A stretch of DNA of 64,000 bases from Candidatus Iainarchaeum sp. (GCA_016699555.1 CP064981.1:310001-374000), one strand, 5' to 3'; positions 18,064-26,041 are shown, counted from the first letter of the stretch. The notes: a model not told the origin generated them from the sequence alone. A program made the numbers and translations.

Positions 18064-18974
18064 TGGCAATTGGATTTTCACGCGATAAAGCACCAACCGG
18101 AAGACCCGGTGGCGGAAGACCCGGCGGACGCATGGGCGGGGGAAGACCCGGAAAGAAACCCAACAGCGGACGCGGAAGCGGAAGACCCGGAAGACAGGCC
18201 CGCGGAGCCGGTGCACGCAATGCACGCAGAGAATTGCCTCGCAAGGAATTGATGACCGAAGAGCAACTCAAGGACTTGGCCGCTCAAGCATCCGGAGTCG
18301 GAGAGAAAGTCACACGCGAATCATCGCAGCTCGAAGCCTGGACTCCACGTACTACTGCAGGAAAACTCGTCAAAGCCGGCGAGATCACCAAGATGGAAGA
18401 CGTGTGGGGAAGACACCTGCCCGTGCTGGAACCCGAGATCATCGACACCCTCGTGCCTAATCTCGACGAGAAAGTCATCGACACACGCAAGACAACGTAC
18501 GTCCGCGCATCCGGAAGACGATTCAATTACTCCGCATTCGTGTTGGTGGGAGACCGCCAGAACTACATCGGATTCGGAATGGGATCCGACAAGGAAAGAT
18601 ATCCCGCCATCCGCAAAGCCGTGCGCAACGCCAAGTTGCATCTGATTCCTGTCCGCTCCGGCGCAGGAAGCTGGCAAGACTTCTCCGATACCACGCGCAG
18701 CGTCCCGTTCAAAGTGACGGGAAAATCCTCCTCCGTGCGCGTGACATTGCACCCCGCGCCAAAAGGAACGGGACTCGTGGTGGGAAAGCACATCGTGGAT
18801 GTATTCCAGTTCGCCGGCATCACCGACGTCTGGGCCCAGACACGCGGTTCATCCGACACCAAACTCAACTTCGTGCGCGCCGCATACAACGCACTCGAAG
18901 AATTGAACAAAGTCAAGATGTCCCCCGACATGGAACGCAAGTTCTCGCGCAAAGCGACCGGGAGCGTGAACTAA
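18063..18974 (+). CDS. rps5: 30S ribosomal protein uS5 with Gly/Arg-rich N-terminal tail
   Basis: 303 residues, ~80 longer than typical archaeal uS5. The core is clear: ETRKTTYVRASGRRFNYSAF-like strand, VGDRQNYIGFGMGSDKERYP, and a C-terminal domain with GTGLVVGKHIVDVFQFAGITDVW. The N-terminal ~60 residues are RPGG/GRPG-type repeats reminiscent of RGG RNA-binding tails. The tail is unusual for a ribosomal protein and may bind rRNA or mRNA, which is inference. Confidence 0.94.
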   Translation: MAIGFSRDKAPTGRPGGGRPGGRMGGGRPGKKPNSGRGSGRPGRQARGAGARNARRELPRKELMTEEQLKDLAAQASGVGEKVTRESSQLEAWTPRTTAGKLVKAGEITKMEDVWGRHLPVLEPEIIDTLVPNLDEKVIDTRKTTYVRASGRRFNYSAFVLVGDRQNYIGFGMGSDKERYPAIRKAVRNAKLHLIPVRSGAGSWQDFSDTTRSVPFKVTGKSSSVRVTLHPAPKGTGLVVGKHIVDVFQFAGITDVWAQTRGSSDTKLNFVRAAYNALEELNKVKMSPDMERKFSRKATGSVN

Positions 18975-18975
18975 G

Positions 18976-19437
18976 ATGTTAGCCATTGTACGCATTCGCG
19001 GATTGAAACACATCCGACACGACGTCAAACACACCTTCATGGACTTCCGCCTCGACCGGAAGAACCACTGCGTCTTGGTGAAAGAAAGCCCCGAAACGAC
19101 CGGGATGCTCAACAAGATCAAGGACTATGTCGCCTACGGCCCCGTCAAAGCCGAAACCGTCGCCAAACTCATCGAAAAGCGCGGACGCATGGAAGGAGAC
19201 AAGAAAGTCAGCGCCGACGCATTGAAGGCGCACAAACTCGCCTCCTTCACGGACTTGGGAAAGCACATCGTGGAAGGGAAGATGACCCTCGAAAAAGCAG
19301 GCATCAAACCCGTCTTCCGACTCAACTCCCCAAAGAAAGGATTCGCACGCGTCGGGATCAAAAAACCCGTCTCCATGAAGGGAGACTTAGGATTCCACAA
19401 AGACGGCGTGGACGAGCTCATCGGAAGGATGATGTAA
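18976..19437 (+). CDS. rpl30: 50S ribosomal protein uL30
   Basis: 153 residues, the longer archaeal/eukaryotic uL30: LAIVRIRGLKHIRHDVKHTF, then NHCVLVKESPETTGMLNKIK and DYVAYGPV. The C-terminus FRLNSPKKGFARVGIKKPVS is typical. One-nt gap after uS5. Confidence 0.94.
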   Translation: MLAIVRIRGLKHIRHDVKHTFMDFRLDRKNHCVLVKESPETTGMLNKIKDYVAYGPVKAETVAKLIEKRGRMEGDKKVSADALKAHKLASFTDLGKHIVEGKMTLEKAGIKPVFRLNSPKKGFARVGIKKPVSMKGDLGFHKDGVDELIGRMM

Positions 19438-19467
19438 TCGCATACCGCGAAAAGGAAGGGATGGAAC

Positions 19468-19935
19468 ATGGTCGTACGAAAACGAGGAATGCGAAAGAAA
19501 CAGCGCGGTGAACGCACACACGGACACGGAGACACCAAGAACTGGAGAGGATCCGGAAACCGCGGTGGAGTCGGAAAAGCCGGTTCGCACAAGCACAAAT
19601 TCTCCAAATACTATCCCACCTTCGGAGTCAAAGTGCGCTTGAATCCCAAAGCAAAAGGAAAAGCGCTCAACCTCGAACAAATCATGCAAGAATTGCCCAA
19701 GTGGAAGGCCCAAGGCAAAGTCGTCCAAGAAGAAGGACAATGGGTCATCGATGGCACGCGTTTAAAAATCGCAAAAGTCTTGGGTTCGGGTAGCATTGCC
19801 TCGAATCTCCTGTTCAAGAACATTGCCGTAACAGAAAAAGCACGCGAAAAGATCGAAGCCGCCGATGGCGAAGTCGAAAGCGAATTCGAGCGCGTGACGG
19901 GTGAGGAAGGGAATGCAGAACCACAGGCGGAATAA
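19468..19935 (+). CDS. rpl15: 50S ribosomal protein uL15
   Basis: 155 residues. The Gly-rich N-terminus MVVRKRGMRKKQRGERTHGH and GSGNRGGVGKAGSHKHKF are the archaeal uL15 signature, followed by LKIAKVLGSGSIASNLLFKN. It precedes secY by 2 nt, the usual order in both prokaryotic domains. Confidence 0.94.
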   Translation: MVVRKRGMRKKQRGERTHGHGDTKNWRGSGNRGGVGKAGSHKHKFSKYYPTFGVKVRLNPKAKGKALNLEQIMQELPKWKAQGKVVQEEGQWVIDGTRLKIAKVLGSGSIASNLLFKNIAVTEKAREKIEAADGEVESEFERVTGEEGNAEPQAE

Positions 19936-19937
19936 GC

Positions 19938-21323
19938 ATGAGTGAATTCCTCGCGCGTCTCGATCCCATCCTCAAACTATTACCCGAAGTCAAGAAACCA
20001 GAAGTAACGCCTCCGCTGATGCAGAAGCTCATGTATAGTGCACTTGCACTCGTGCTCTTTTTCGTCATGGGACAGGTCCAACTCATCGGACTGACGGGAC
20101 AATCCACTCAACAAGTGGACGCATTACAAACCATCCTCGCGTCGGATATCGGATCCCTCATCACGGTCGGAATCGGGCCCATCGTACTCGCATCCATCGT
20201 GCTGCAATTGCTCGTGGGAGGCGGACTGTTCAAGCTCGATCTCTCCATCCCCGAAAACAAGACACGTTTCACCAGCTTGCAGAAATTACTCGCGATCATC
20301 CTCTCATTCTTCGAAGGCGCTGCATTCCTCGGATTCGGAATCGACGGCGTGGGATTCCTGCACGCGGCACCGGGAATGTTCTTCTTCGTCATGCTCCAGA
20401 TCGCCATCGGATCCATCATCCTGCTCTACTTGGACGAACTCGTCTCGAAGTGGGGAATCGGAAGCGGAATCGGGCTCTTCATCGCCGGCGGAGTCGCACA
20501 AGGATTCTTTTGGCAAGTCTTCAGACCCCAAGACCAATTCGGAAGCGCAGGAAGAATCTTCCAGATCGCACAAGCATTGCTGGAAGGAAACGCCTACCAG
20601 GCATTCGTGGGCTTTGTGCCAATTCTTTTCGTCATCCTGATCTTCTTGGTCGTGGTGTTCGCGGAAGGAATGCATGTCAATATCCCCATCGCCATGGGAC
20701 AAACCGGAGCGGGAGCTCGTTTTCCGGTGAAATTGCTGTATGTGAGCAACATGCCCGTCATTCTCGCGGCAGCGCTCTTCGCTAACATCCAATTATGGGC
20801 ATCCATCACGAGCAAGATCCCCTACGTTGGAGCAGCGGTCGGCGGACTCGCATGGGCTACGAGCTCCCCACGCTCCGGTGGAGGGCTCTCGCTCATCGAA
20901 GGACTGTTGACGCTCGGAATCACTTCCACGACCGCCAATGAAATCATCCAGGCCGTGGTCTACTTGGTCGTGCTCATCGTCGCGTGTATCATCTTCGGAC
21001 GCTTCTGGATCGAACTCGGAGGACAAGGCAGCAAGGCCGTATCCGAACAGCTCGACAACAGCGGCATGAGCATCCCCGGTTTTAGAAGGGACCCGCGCAT
21101 CATGCAAAAAGTGTTGGATCGTTACATTCCAACGGTCACGATCATGGGAAGCGTATTCGTGGGATTGCTCGCAGGGCTATCCGACATCACCACCGCAAGC
21201 CTCGTATCCGGAACAGGGGTATTGCTGACCGTGGGAATCGTCTATCGCCTATACGAAGAACTCGCAAAAGCCCAGCTCATGGACCTCCATCCCGCGCTCA
21301 AGACCTTTTTCGGGGAAAAATAA
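19938..21323 (+). CDS. secY: preprotein translocase subunit SecY
   Basis: 461 residues with about ten membrane helices, the pore subunit of the Sec channel. Signatures: the plug-proximal GIGPIVLASIVLQLLVGGGL, KWGIGSGIGLFIAGGVAQG, and the cytoplasmic loop region IPIAMGQTGAGARFPVKLLY. The C-terminal part has GMSIPGFRRDPRIMQKVLDR. No adenylate kinase gene follows, although many archaea have adk here. Confidence 0.97.
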   Translation: MSEFLARLDPILKLLPEVKKPEVTPPLMQKLMYSALALVLFFVMGQVQLIGLTGQSTQQVDALQTILASDIGSLITVGIGPIVLASIVLQLLVGGGLFKLDLSIPENKTRFTSLQKLLAIILSFFEGAAFLGFGIDGVGFLHAAPGMFFFVMLQIAIGSIILLYLDELVSKWGIGSGIGLFIAGGVAQGFFWQVFRPQDQFGSAGRIFQIAQALLEGNAYQAFVGFVPILFVILIFLVVVFAEGMHVNIPIAMGQTGAGARFPVKLLYVSNMPVILAAALFANIQLWASITSKIPYVGAAVGGLAWATSSPRSGGGLSLIEGLLTLGITSTTANEIIQAVVYLVVLIVACIIFGRFWIELGGQGSKAVSEQLDNSGMSIPGFRRDPRIMQKVLDRYIPTVTIMGSVFVGLLAGLSDITTASLVSGTGVLLTVGIVYRLYEELAKAQLMDLHPALKTFFGEK

Positions 21324-21357
21324 GGAGGCCAATTCCTGGAATGAAAAGGGTAAACCA

Positions 21358-21460
21358 CACCGCTTAGGGAAAATGCCCACGAGCGGTAGAGTGCCTTTTA
21401 AAACATTCCCCCAGGGTTTTAGCGTATAAACGGCCCATTTTGGGACGCTAAAAAGGAGTT
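21358..21460 (+). promoter_or_regulatory. hairpins and TATA box between secY and the EMC3-like gene
   Basis: Two structures and a promoter. ACCGCT (21358-21363) pairs with AGCGGT (~21382-21387), with an inner GGG/CCC pairing, and may mark the end of the long ribosomal transcript. CTTTTAAAAC at 21395-21404 is a TATA candidate. TTTTAGCGT (21417-21425) pairs perfectly with ACGCTAAAA (21445-21453), enclosing a second TATA-like GTATAAACG and ending at the AAGGAG ribosome site. Regulation through this stem is inference. Confidence 0.45.
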
Positions 21461-21474
21461 TTGGACCGATTCGT

Positions 21475-21984
21475 ATGTTCGTGAATCCCGCCATTGATTT
21501 GGCATTGATCGCCGCCGGCTTCGTCGCGGTATCACAAGCCATCCAAGTGCTGGTCATGAACCGCAAGCAATTGCGCGCGCATCAGAAAAAATCCAAAGCT
21601 TTGATGAAAGAGCAACAGGAGTTGATGAAAAAAGGAAAAGATGCACCGGCCAACGAATTGGAACGACTGCAACGCGAACAAATGGAATTGATGCAAGGAC
21701 AATTCAAACAAATGCCAAAAATGATGTTGGCGAGTCTGATCGTCTTTCTTCCGTTGTTCACACTCGTTCAACACGAATTCGCTGGACAAAACATCCCGGT
21801 ATTCTTTCCATTCAGTCTGATCTGGCAACAACTGGATTGGTACTGGTATTACGTGTTGTGCAGCCTGATCGTCTCCGTGGTCGTCGGGCAAGTGCTCAAC
21901 GCCTACGATAACCATCACGAGAACAAACAGGCCAAACACACCGCAACAGCAACCCATCAACAACCCGAAACCGCAACAAAATGA
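21475..21984 (+). CDS. EMC3/TMCO1-type (DUF106) membrane insertase of the Oxa1 superfamily
   Basis: 169 residues. One membrane helix near the N-terminus, a long cytoplasmic coiled coil rich in Lys/Gln/Met (residues ~27-80, with QKKSKALMKEQQELMKKGKD and EQMELMQGQFKQMPKMM), then two further helices and a polar tail. This is the archaeal YidC-like DUF106 family, homologous to EMC3, which helps insert membrane proteins. Position after secY is typical. An AAGGAG ribosome site precedes the ATG by 15 nt. Confidence 0.9.
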   Translation: MFVNPAIDLALIAAGFVAVSQAIQVLVMNRKQLRAHQKKSKALMKEQQELMKKGKDAPANELERLQREQMELMQGQFKQMPKMMLASLIVFLPLFTLVQHEFAGQNIPVFFPFSLIWQQLDWYWYYVLCSLIVSVVVGQVLNAYDNHHENKQAKHTATATHQQPETATK

Positions 21985-21996
21985 AGTGAAAAACAC

Positions 21997-22335
21997 ATGC
22001 CTACAAAATCCGATCGACGCAAGCACCGAGTATACCGCAAGTCCGCGAAAGAAACACGATTAGTCGTGAAGAGCGGAAAAGCAACCACCATGGAATGCGC
22101 ACTGTGCAAGGACATGTTGCACGGCGTCCCACACGGAAAAAAGACGAACGCGTTGAAGAAATTGTCCAAGACCCAGCGCCGACCCAGCGTCCCATTCGCA
22201 GGCATCTTGTGCGGCAACTGCAGAGAAATGGTCGCCATCGAAACCATCAAAGTGGTCACCAACCAGAAGAAGATGCCCCAAGTGGAATTGCGCATCCAAC
22301 CTTACGTCAAACAACTCCAAGCGAGCGTGAACTAA
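21997..22335 (+). CDS. rpl34e: 50S ribosomal protein eL34
   Basis: 112 residues. Two CxxC pairs (CALCKDMLHGVP and CGNCREMV) flank LSKTQRRPSVPFAGILCGNC, the eL34 zinc-ribbon signature. The usual archaeal neighbour cmk is absent; eL14 follows directly. Confidence 0.93.
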   Translation: MPTKSDRRKHRVYRKSAKETRLVVKSGKATTMECALCKDMLHGVPHGKKTNALKKLSKTQRRPSVPFAGILCGNCREMVAIETIKVVTNQKKMPQVELRIQPYVKQLQASVN

Positions 22336-22569
22336 ATGGCCGCGTTTGAAACAGGAAGCATCTGCTTTCGCACCAAAGGAAAGAACGCCGGAGAAAAAGT
22401 CGTCGTCATCGAAGCCGCCAAGAAAGGAATGGTCGTCGTCGAAGGCGTGCGCAGCAAGAAAGGAAAAGCCAACATCATGCACTTATGGCCTACTGGAAAG
22501 AAAGTCCAGTTGGGAAATGCATTCACGAAGAAAGAACTGAAAGCCGCATTTGAACAGGCAGGTGTATAA
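22336..22569 (+). CDS. rpl14e: 50S ribosomal protein eL14
   Basis: 77 residues, the short archaeal eL14 KOW-like domain: GSICFRTKGKNAGEKVVVIE, then IMHLWPTGKKVQLGNAFTKK. Starts immediately after the eL34 stop. truB, which often follows in archaea, is absent. Confidence 0.9.
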   Translation: MAAFETGSICFRTKGKNAGEKVVVIEAAKKGMVVVEGVRSKKGKANIMHLWPTGKKVQLGNAFTKKELKAAFEQAGV

Positions 22570-22571
22570 GC

Positions 22572-23081
22572 ATGGCCGAAACACGATACATTGTACGTAT
22601 TGCCAACAAAGACTTGAACGGAAGCGTTCCCATTTACCGCGCCCTCACCGGAATCAAAGGCATCGGAATCCGCATGTCCCGAATGATCGCCGCACAATTC
22701 CAGAAAGAGCACCACGTCCCCCAAACCACGCAATTGGGACAACTCCCCGAGAACATGGACGCCAAACTCGAAGACATCGTCTTGCACCCCTTGCAGCACG
22801 GCTTGCCCGCATGGAGCATGAACCGCCAGAAATATGCCGACGGAAAAGACACTCACCTCGTGATGAACGACCTCGACTTCGCGTTGCGCAATGATCTGCA
22901 GACCATGCGTAAGCTCAAGTCCTACAAGGGCGTACGCCACTCGCTCGGCTTGACCGTTCGCGGACAATCCACGCGCACGAGCGGAAGAAAGCGCGGCTCC
23001 TCGGTTGGAGTCACGGCCAAAGTCGAAACGCCCGCAGCCAAACCAGCTGCCAAGGCACCGGCCGCGGAGAAAAAGAAATAA
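22572..23081 (+). CDS. rps13: 30S ribosomal protein uS13
   Basis: 169 residues. Archaeal uS13 of the 30S head: YIVRIANKDLNGSVPIYRAL, TGIKGIGIRMSRMIA, YKGVRHSLGLTVRGQSTRTS. The C-terminal ~25 residues are Ala/Lys/Pro-rich. Confidence 0.96.
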   Translation: MAETRYIVRIANKDLNGSVPIYRALTGIKGIGIRMSRMIAAQFQKEHHVPQTTQLGQLPENMDAKLEDIVLHPLQHGLPAWSMNRQKYADGKDTHLVMNDLDFALRNDLQTMRKLKSYKGVRHSLGLTVRGQSTRTSGRKRGSSVGVTAKVETPAAKPAAKAPAAEKKK

Positions 23082-23092
23082 GGTGATGCATT

Positions 23093-23731
23093 ATGGGCGA
23101 TCCAAAGCACTTGAAGAAAAGATACGGCACCCCCAAGAAACCATGGGACGGAAAACTCCTCGAGACCGAGCGAAAGCTATTGGACAATTATGGCTTGAAG
23201 AACAAACGCGAAGTCCGCCGTATGGACGCATTGCTGCGTAAGAAAAGACGCATGGCCAAGCACGTCCTCGCACTGCCATTGGAAAAGCGCGCCGCATCCG
23301 AGAAAGAACTCATCGACAGTTTGGTCAACTTGGGAATCATGCGCGGAAACCCGCACCTGAACGATGTCCTGTCACTGAACATCGAAGCGTTCCTCGAACG
23401 AAGATTGGAAACCATCGTGTGGAGAAAGCATCTCGCAAATACCATCAAGCAAGCCCGCCAATTCATCACCCACGGACACATCGGGATCAACGGAAAGAAA
23501 GTGACCGTTCCCTCTTACCTCGTCAGCAAGGCCGACGAGAAGAGCATCGCATACTATGGAGCGCCCATGGTCTTGCAATCCCCCGAAATGAAGAAACGCG
23601 ATAACGCCGAAGTCGAAAAGCAAATGGCCGAAATGCGCGGCGAACCCGAAGGACACGATTCCGTCCAGAAGGGAGAAGAAAATGAACCTGCCGTGAGCCC
23701 CGACGCCCCCGCAGCAATGGAAGGGAAGTGA
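23093..23731 (+). CDS. rps4: 30S ribosomal protein uS4
   Basis: 212 residues. MGDPKHLKKRYGTPKKPWDG is the archaeal start. The S4 RNA-binding domain is ERRLETIVWRKHLANTIKQA, then RQFITHGHIGINGKKVTVPS. Acidic C-terminal tail. uS4 is a primary 16S rRNA-binding protein. Confidence 0.96.
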   Translation: MGDPKHLKKRYGTPKKPWDGKLLETERKLLDNYGLKNKREVRRMDALLRKKRRMAKHVLALPLEKRAASEKELIDSLVNLGIMRGNPHLNDVLSLNIEAFLERRLETIVWRKHLANTIKQARQFITHGHIGINGKKVTVPSYLVSKADEKSIAYYGAPMVLQSPEMKKRDNAEVEKQMAEMRGEPEGHDSVQKGEENEPAVSPDAPAAMEGK

Positions 23732-23737
23732 TCCGGT

Positions 23738-24130
23738 ATGGCCCGCGAAGATAAGATTGGAATCGTGCACATTTTTGCCACGCAGAATAACACCATCATG
23801 CTCCTCACCGACATGACGGGAAGCGAGACCCTCGCCAAATGCTCCGGCGGAGTCGTCATCAAGACCCAGCACAAAGAAGGCAGCCCCTATGCGGCAATGA
23901 AGATCGCCGAAACCATCGCCCAAAAAGCACGCGAAAAAGGAATCGACCAAGTCCACGTCCGCGTCCGCGCAAAAGGGGGGATTCGTCCTCGCAATCCCGG
24001 GCAAGGAGCCGAAGCATCCATTCGCTCCCTCACGCGCAATGGGATCCGCATCCTTTCCATCGAAAACGTTACGCCCATCCCCCACGACGGAACGCGCAAG
24101 AAAAAGAAACACCGCAGCAAGAAACCCTAA
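23738..24130 (+). CDS. rps11: 30S ribosomal protein uS11
   Basis: 130 residues. IGIVHIFATQNNTIMLLTDM, then VRAKGGIRPRNPGQGAEASI and the closing IENVTPIPHDGTRKKKKHRS, the standard archaeal ending. uS11 contacts mRNA at the platform. Confidence 0.97.
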   Translation: MAREDKIGIVHIFATQNNTIMLLTDMTGSETLAKCSGGVVIKTQHKEGSPYAAMKIAETIAQKAREKGIDQVHVRVRAKGGIRPRNPGQGAEASIRSLTRNGIRILSIENVTPIPHDGTRKKKKHRSKKP

Positions 24131-24141
24131 GGAGTGAAACG

Positions 24142-24909
24142 ATGGCCAAAAACATGGTAAAAGCGCTCAACGAAAAAGGGAATAACTCCCAGATCCTCAT
24201 CAAAGGAACCAGCGTCGCCATGATCAACGCCCTGCGCCGCACCGTCATGAGCGAAGTCCCCACGCTCGCCATCGAAGAACTCACCATCTACGAGAACAAC
24301 GGCGTGCTCTTCGACGAGTTCCTGGGACAGCGCTTGGGATTAGTCCCATTGTCCATGGACCCCAAAGCCTACAAGCTCGGCGACAAAGTCAAGGTCATGC
24401 TCGAAGTATCGGGCCCCGCAACCGTCTACAGCAAAGACCTCGTCATCGGCGACCCCGCCATCGAAGTGGTCAACAAGAACATCCCACTGGCCAAACTCAA
24501 AGCCAACCAACGCATTCGCATCGAAGCCGAAGCCGTTGCGGGAATGGGAAAGGACCACGTCAAGTTCCAGCCCGCCATCATGGGCTATCGCATGATGCCT
24601 ATTTTCACCATCAATGAAGACATCCCTGCCGAAATGGCCAAGAAGATCGTGGAATCCTGCCCGGTCAACATCATCGAACTCAAAGGAAAGAAACTCAACA
24701 TCACCGAACCCTCTGACTGCACCCTCTGCGGAATGTGCGAAGAAGTCGGCGGAAGCAAGAACTTCCAAGTCGACCCCGACGAGACGGGATTCGTCATCAA
24801 CATGGAAAGCATGGGCGGCATGAGCAATTCCCAGATCATCGAACAGGCATTCGTGGTATTGGAAGGCAAAGCCAAAGCATTCCAGAAACAAATCGAGGAG
24901 GCATTGTAA
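24142..24909 (+). CDS. rpo3: DNA-directed RNA polymerase subunit Rpo3 (D) with Fe-S-type cysteines
   Basis: 255 residues from ATG 24142, preceded by AAGGAGTGAAACG; the longer open frame upstream lies inside rps11. Rpo3 pairs with Rpo11 as the assembly platform of RNA polymerase, equivalent to the bacterial alpha dimer. Seen: AMINALRRTVMSEVPTLAIE and FDEFLGQRLGLVPLS. The inserted domain carries C173 and C193-x2-C196-x2-C199, the four-cysteine pattern that holds a [4Fe-4S] cluster in Sulfolobus Rpo3. This domain is lost in many archaea, so its retention is informative. Confidence 0.96.
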   Translation: MAKNMVKALNEKGNNSQILIKGTSVAMINALRRTVMSEVPTLAIEELTIYENNGVLFDEFLGQRLGLVPLSMDPKAYKLGDKVKVMLEVSGPATVYSKDLVIGDPAIEVVNKNIPLAKLKANQRIRIEAEAVAGMGKDHVKFQPAIMGYRMMPIFTINEDIPAEMAKKIVESCPVNIIELKGKKLNITEPSDCTLCGMCEEVGGSKNFQVDPDETGFVINMESMGGMSNSQIIEQAFVVLEGKAKAFQKQIEEAL

Positions 24910-24963
24910 AAGCGAAGAAAGGAAAACGCATGCTTCTTAATCGCATCGACTCCCTGTACTAGT

Positions 24964-25080
24964 GCAGGGATTCCCGAGCGGTCAAAGGGGCAGGACTTAA
25001 GCAATCCTTTCCACACGCGAAAACGGTTGAAGCAATCCTGTGGTTTAGTACCTTCGAGGGTTCGAATCCCTCTCCCTGCA
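24964..25080 (+). tRNA. tRNA-Leu (anticodon UAA) with 33-nt intron
   Basis: Acceptor GCAGGGA (24964-24970) pairs with TCCCTGC (25073-25079), discriminator A25080, no encoded CCA. The T arm is GAGGG/CCCTC at 25056-25072. A long variable arm makes it class II. Anticodon TAA at 24998-25000. The intron is 25002-25034, between positions 37 and 38, giving the mature loop CUUAAGA closed by CAGGA/TCCTG. A relaxed bulge-helix-bulge is possible: CTTA (24996-24999) faces GAAG (25029-25032) with one A-G mismatch, flanked by 3-nt bulges AGC and CAA. A TATA-like CTTCTTAAT lies ~27 nt upstream. It is the likely substrate of the splicing endonuclease and RtcB. Confidence 0.93.
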
Positions 25081-25131
25081 TGGCCGGTTTCGCCCGGCCA
25101 CGACGAGGAAGGGTACTGCTGCGCAGCACCC
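25081..25131 (+). repeat. tRNA trailer element (two hairpins), at tRNA-Leu
   Basis: Starts on the base after the discriminator. Hairpin 1: TGGCCGG (25081-25087), loop TTTCGC, CCGGCCA (25094-25100). Linker CGACGAGGAA. Hairpin 2: GGGTACTGC (25111-25119), loop TGC, GCAGCACCC (25123-25131), with a single A-C mismatch. The same layout recurs after tRNA-His, tRNA-Thr and tRNA-CAU. Confidence 0.75.
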
Positions 25132-25169
25132 GACAACCGCAATGACCCACAAAAAATTGGTGAAACAAT

Positions 25170-25541
25170 ATGGTAAAACGAACCGGCCCCACATCCAAGA
25201 TCACAAAAACACTCGCCATCGACTTAGGCAAGCACGGCAGACAGACGAAAGCGGCCGTGTACGATGTGTTAGCCGAAGCATTGCTCTCATCCACGCGCAC
25301 ACGCGCCGAAATCAACCTGCACCGCTTGGAGCAGCTCGCCGCCTTGCACAAGGGAAAGATCCTCGTCGTGCCCGGAAAAATCCTCGCGACCGGAGAGATC
25401 AACTCCCCCGTTGAAGTGGCCGCATTCCGCTTCTCCGCATCCGCAAAAGCAAAGATCGTCGCCGCAAAAGGAAAGATGCACTCCTTGCAGCAAATAATCG
25501 AACAAAAGATTCCCGCAAACAAATTGGTGCTGGTGAAATAA
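25170..25541 (+). CDS. rpl18e: 50S ribosomal protein eL18
   Basis: 123 residues. KRTGPTSKITKTLAIDLGKH at the start, RAEINLHRLEQLAALHKGKI in the middle, then VVPGKILATGEINSPVEVAA, all typical of archaeal eL18. TTGGTGAAAC is the ribosome site. I see no separate TATA box between tRNA-Leu and this gene, so the tRNA may be cut out of an operon transcript. Confidence 0.94.
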   Translation: MVKRTGPTSKITKTLAIDLGKHGRQTKAAVYDVLAEALLSSTRTRAEINLHRLEQLAALHKGKILVVPGKILATGEINSPVEVAAFRFSASAKAKIVAAKGKMHSLQQIIEQKIPANKLVLVK

Positions 25542-25543
25542 TC

Positions 25544-26041
25544 ATGGCCGAAACGACAACGAAGACCAAAACAAAAAGCACGGAAGCAAAAGCACCCGTC
25601 AAGGCAAAGACCCACTACATCGACGCCACCCACCTAGTCGTGGGACGCATGGCCTCGCTCGTCGCCGAAAAATTGCTCAAAGGCGAATCCGTCATCATCG
25701 CCAACTGCGAAAAAGCGATTTTCACCGGAAACCCCATCCGCTTGCGCGAACTCTGGCAGACGCGCCTGGATTTGCGCCCTAAGGGAAACCCCGAAACAGG
25801 CCCACGCTTCCACCGCATGCCCGACCGCATCGTGAGAGAGATCATCGAGGGAATGGTCCCCTTCCGCCGCGAACGCGGAGTCCAAGCTATGCGACGCTTA
25901 CGCGTGTTCATCGGCGTCCCCGCCACGCACAAGGCTAACAAATGGGAAACGCTCAAAGAAGCCGAAACCCCACGCACCAAAGGCTATATTTCCGTCCAGG
26001 AACTCGCCGAAGCATTGGGTTATAATGGATTGCGCAACTGA
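25544..26041 (+). CDS. rpl13: 50S ribosomal protein uL13
   Basis: 165 residues; the first ~22 are a Lys/Thr-rich extension. The core reads YIDATHLVVGRMASLVAEKL, NCEKAIFTGNPIRLRELWQT, and the archaeal MPDRIVREIIEGMVPFRRER, then GVQAMRRLRVFIGVP. Order eL18-uL13-uS9-Rpo10-uS2 is standard for archaea. Confidence 0.96.
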   Translation: MAETTTKTKTKSTEAKAPVKAKTHYIDATHLVVGRMASLVAEKLLKGESVIIANCEKAIFTGNPIRLRELWQTRLDLRPKGNPETGPRFHRMPDRIVREIIEGMVPFRRERGVQAMRRLRVFIGVPATHKANKWETLKEAETPRTKGYISVQELAEALGYNGLRN

